From Spirochaetota bacterium (GTDB lineage Bacteria; Spirochaetota; JAGLSM01; JAKPMW01), in NCBI GenBank assembly GCA_029548715.1, contig JAKPMW010000337.1, positions 1 through 17,280 on the forward strand: a stretch of DNA of 17,280 bases, written 5' to 3'. Made by a program: the position numbers and the translations under genes. The notes beneath the pieces are model-generated. The model did no database searches and was not told where the DNA came from. It was given only the letters and a program-made list of their open reading frames with translations. Below, in pieces: positions 15,696 through 17,280 of the stretch. Position 1 is the stretch's first letter. Every line of letters starts with the position of its first letter.

Positions 15696-16657
15696 CAATC
15701 CGCCCTCCTGTCAGGTTCGTGACCGGTTCCGGAGATATGTGCCGGAACCCTGTAGAGAAAATATACCAAAAGCACAGACAGGGGCAGCATTCTCAGGACG
15801 ACAGTCCAGAGCCCGCCGGCCGGATCGGTCCGCTCGCGGATATCAAGCGCCATCCATACAGCCATAAGAATGATCCAGACACCGGCCCGACCCGCTGCCG
15901 GAAGATACAGCCTGACCACCAGATCCAGCCGGGAGGCACCGGACAGTCTGGCAGCAGCCAGGACATGGGGAGAAAAGCGGTTGGCCAGGGCACTTCCCGC
16001 CAGCATGCAGGAGGCAAAGGATGAAATCATCAGAACCAGCGGCCGCCCGGCCAGGGAGAGCAGATCCCCATGCGGAAAAAGTGCCAGAAACGCAAGACAT
16101 CCCAAAACGGGGGTTCGGCCATGCCGGATTCTCATTACGGCCATGCCCGAAGGAATGCCAGCCAGCAGCGGAACAAGAACGAGGACAAGCATACCCTCCC
16201 AGTCCGGCCAGGCCGGTGCCACCGTCCAGGGGATACAATCCGGCAAGCCGCTGGCAGCATCAAGGAGTGAGGCAAGCGGAAACAGAACCAGCAGGGCCAG
16301 CCCTGCAAACACAACCCGGCCAGTCTCGACAATGCAGCCCCACATCCCCGAAAAAAGTGCTGCCCGAATGATCCAGACAGCGCCTGCCGCCGCACAGGCA
16401 AGTGCAAGCAGGCCGGCCACCTGCAGGGGCTGGACGGGAGGAGACTGGAAAAGAACGAGGATCCCCGCATAGCCGGATACAATAGCCAGCATGACAGACA
16501 ACCGCAGCCGGCAGATGGCCGCCAGGACAACAGGAAGCAGTCCGGCGCCGGCTGATGCCAGACCAAGACTGCCCGGCCTGATATTCTCGGCTGCCCAGGC
16601 AACCACAAGCGCCGCAACACCGGCAAGCCCGGCCTGAACAAGACGCCGTCCTTTCAT
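15695..16657 (-). CDS. ABC-type importer permease subunit (divergent)
   Basis: The 320-residue, highly hydrophobic protein has about eight to ten membrane segments. Residues 234-253 (AAARLSGASRLDLVVRLYLP) match the EAA loop of type I ABC permeases (EAA, Gly, then nine residues to a hydrophobic-x-LP end) except that the leading Glu is Ala. This loop docks the transport ATPase. ANRFSPHVL just before it is also typical. Closest relatives are probably permeases of the iron(III)/thiamine type; the substrate cannot be told. ATG 16657 overlaps the upstream permease stop as ATGA, with GGAGG four bases upstream. No ATPase or binding-protein gene is inside the window. Confidence 0.65.
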   Translation of the reverse strand: MKGRRLVQAGLAGVAALVVAWAAENIRPGSLGLASAGAGLLPVVLAAICRLRLSVMLAIVSGYAGILVLFQSPPVQPLQVAGLLALACAAAGAVWIIRAALFSGMWGCIVETGRVVFAGLALLVLFPLASLLDAASGLPDCIPWTVAPAWPDWEGMLVLVLVPLLAGIPSGMAVMRIRHGRTPVLGCLAFLALFPHGDLLSLAGRPLVLMISSFASCMLAGSALANRFSPHVLAAARLSGASRLDLVVRLYLPAAGRAGVWIILMAVWMALDIRERTDPAGGLWTVVLRMLPLSVLLVYFLYRVPAHISGTGHEPDRRAD

Positions 16658-17280
16658 GATTCCTCCATCTGCCCGTCATGCCGTGTCCAGAGGGGGAGCA
16701 GGCGGACAGCAGTACCGAGAAACACAAGCGAAAGAAGGATCATGACAGGCAGGCCGGGGCGTTCCGGCCCGCCCGTCCGGACAAGCGTCAGCCATGCGCT
16801 GAGCGCCCAGGCCGGAACAGATCCAACCAGACACACCCAGAGATCAAGCGAACGATAGCGGCGCCAGACGCTCCCGCACTCAAGCGCCAGGGCCTTGCGC
16901 ACCGAGAGGGGAATCCGGCTGCGTGCAAATACCATCGCCAGAACCACGAGGGGCAGGCCTGAGAGCAGTGACATGAGCATGTCAGCTGCAGAATCTCCCG
17001 AAATCCGGGTTGCCAGCAGGATCCGGTAGGCGGCAGGTGCCACAAGCGGAAGGCACACCACGGCAAGCAAAAGCGAACGGGCCAGACGCCCGCAGTGAGC
17101 CCAGGCCAGGGCCACAGGCAGGGCCAGGATAATCTGCGCTGCCAGAGAAACGGCAAGCCGCAGTACCAGCGCGAAGGACCCGCTGCCCTCGGGCGTCCTG
17201 AATTCGGGCAAGGCATCCACGAGTGACCAGACAAAAACCGTTCCGACAATGATGAGGGGTACAATTGCAGGAACGGTTTT
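16654..17280 (-). CDS. ABC-type permease subunit, N-terminus beyond the right edge
   Basis: The frame stays open to base 17280, so the start lies outside; 208 residues are visible. GTG at 17220 is an internal valine, because a hydrophobic segment (VPAIVPLIIVGTVFVWSLV) is coded upstream of it. RLAVSLAAQIILALPVALAW, then LLAVVCLPLVAPAAYRILLA, match the early part of type I ABC permeases. The stretch VRKALALECGSVWRRYRSLD (about 16900-16840) sits where the EAA loop should be and keeps the Gly but lacks the EAA residues and LP end. It pairs with the next permease, overlapping it by 4 bases, and the two probably form one heterodimeric channel. Confidence 0.6.
   Translation of the reverse strand, partial: KTVPAIVPLIIVGTVFVWSLVDALPEFRTPEGSGSFALVLRLAVSLAAQIILALPVALAWAHCGRLARSLLLAVVCLPLVAPAAYRILLATRISGDSAADMLMSLLSGLPLVVLAMVFARSRIPLSVRKALALECGSVWRRYRSLDLWVCLVGSVPAWALSAWLTLVRTGGPERPGLPVMILLSLVFLGTAVRLLPLWTRHDGQMEES

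Noticed and set aside
1..17280. CRISPR arrays, insertion sequences, integrase genes, tRNA or rRNA genes
   Set aside because: No repeated spacer units, transposase-like proteins, terminal repeats flanking genes, or tRNA/rRNA-like sequence were noticed; detection by eye could miss a tRNA, so a tRNAscan-SE run would settle that.

Overview
The window reads as an ordinary chromosomal segment of a didermic (Gram-negative type) bacterium, most likely a spirochaete. The pointers are a FadL-like outer-membrane protein resembling the UPF0164 group known from treponemes, a DUF115/MptE-like protein of the kind often found in spirochaetes, several TPR proteins of no assigned function, and a RodA longer than the E. 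coli protein. GC looks fairly high (estimated by eye). The phylum assignment is inference; no rRNA or other phylogenetic marker is present.

Region 1 (about 1-7861, minus strand) is a cell-shape operon. In transcription order it holds a membrane-anchored TPR protein, mreB, mreC, mreD, mrdA (PBP2), rodA and a TIGR03960-type B12-binding radical SAM protein that runs off the left edge. Spacing is tight: mreC/mreD overlap by 4 bases, mreD/mrdA are 3 bases apart, mrdA/rodA 18, and rodA abuts or slightly overlaps the radical SAM gene. MreB filaments inside the cell connect through MreC and MreD to the RodA glycosyltransferase and the PBP2 transpeptidase, which build the lateral wall. A candidate internal promoter lies just upstream of mreB.

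Region 2 (about 7862-13068) has mixed orientation. A divergent intergenic region with two hairpins separates the shape operon from a PpiD/SurA-like membrane-tethered (or lipid-anchored) chaperone on the plus strand. A DUF115/MptE-like gene follows, whose first codons contain a strong terminator-like hairpin. It converges on and overlaps trmB (tRNA m7G46 methyltransferase, minus strand). trmB diverges from a cytoplasmic TPR-repeat protein on the plus strand.

Region 3 (about 13101-17280, minus strand) is a second operon. In transcription order it holds a partial ABC-type permease entering from the right edge, a second permease, a 69-residue two-helix membrane protein, a UPF0164/FadL-like outer-membrane protein and homoserine dehydrogenase (hom), ending at a clear rho-independent terminator. 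Neighbouring genes overlap by 1 to 4 bases, apart from a 24-base gap before hom.

I found no mobile element, CRISPR array, rRNA or tRNA, and no convincing new multi-gene system. The points most worth checking are the hairpin inside the start of the DUF115 gene, the convergent overlap with an unusual trmB tail, the A AAA AAG sequence at the mreC/mreD junction, the extra membrane segments in RodA, and the divergent permease pair co-transcribed with an outer-membrane protein.
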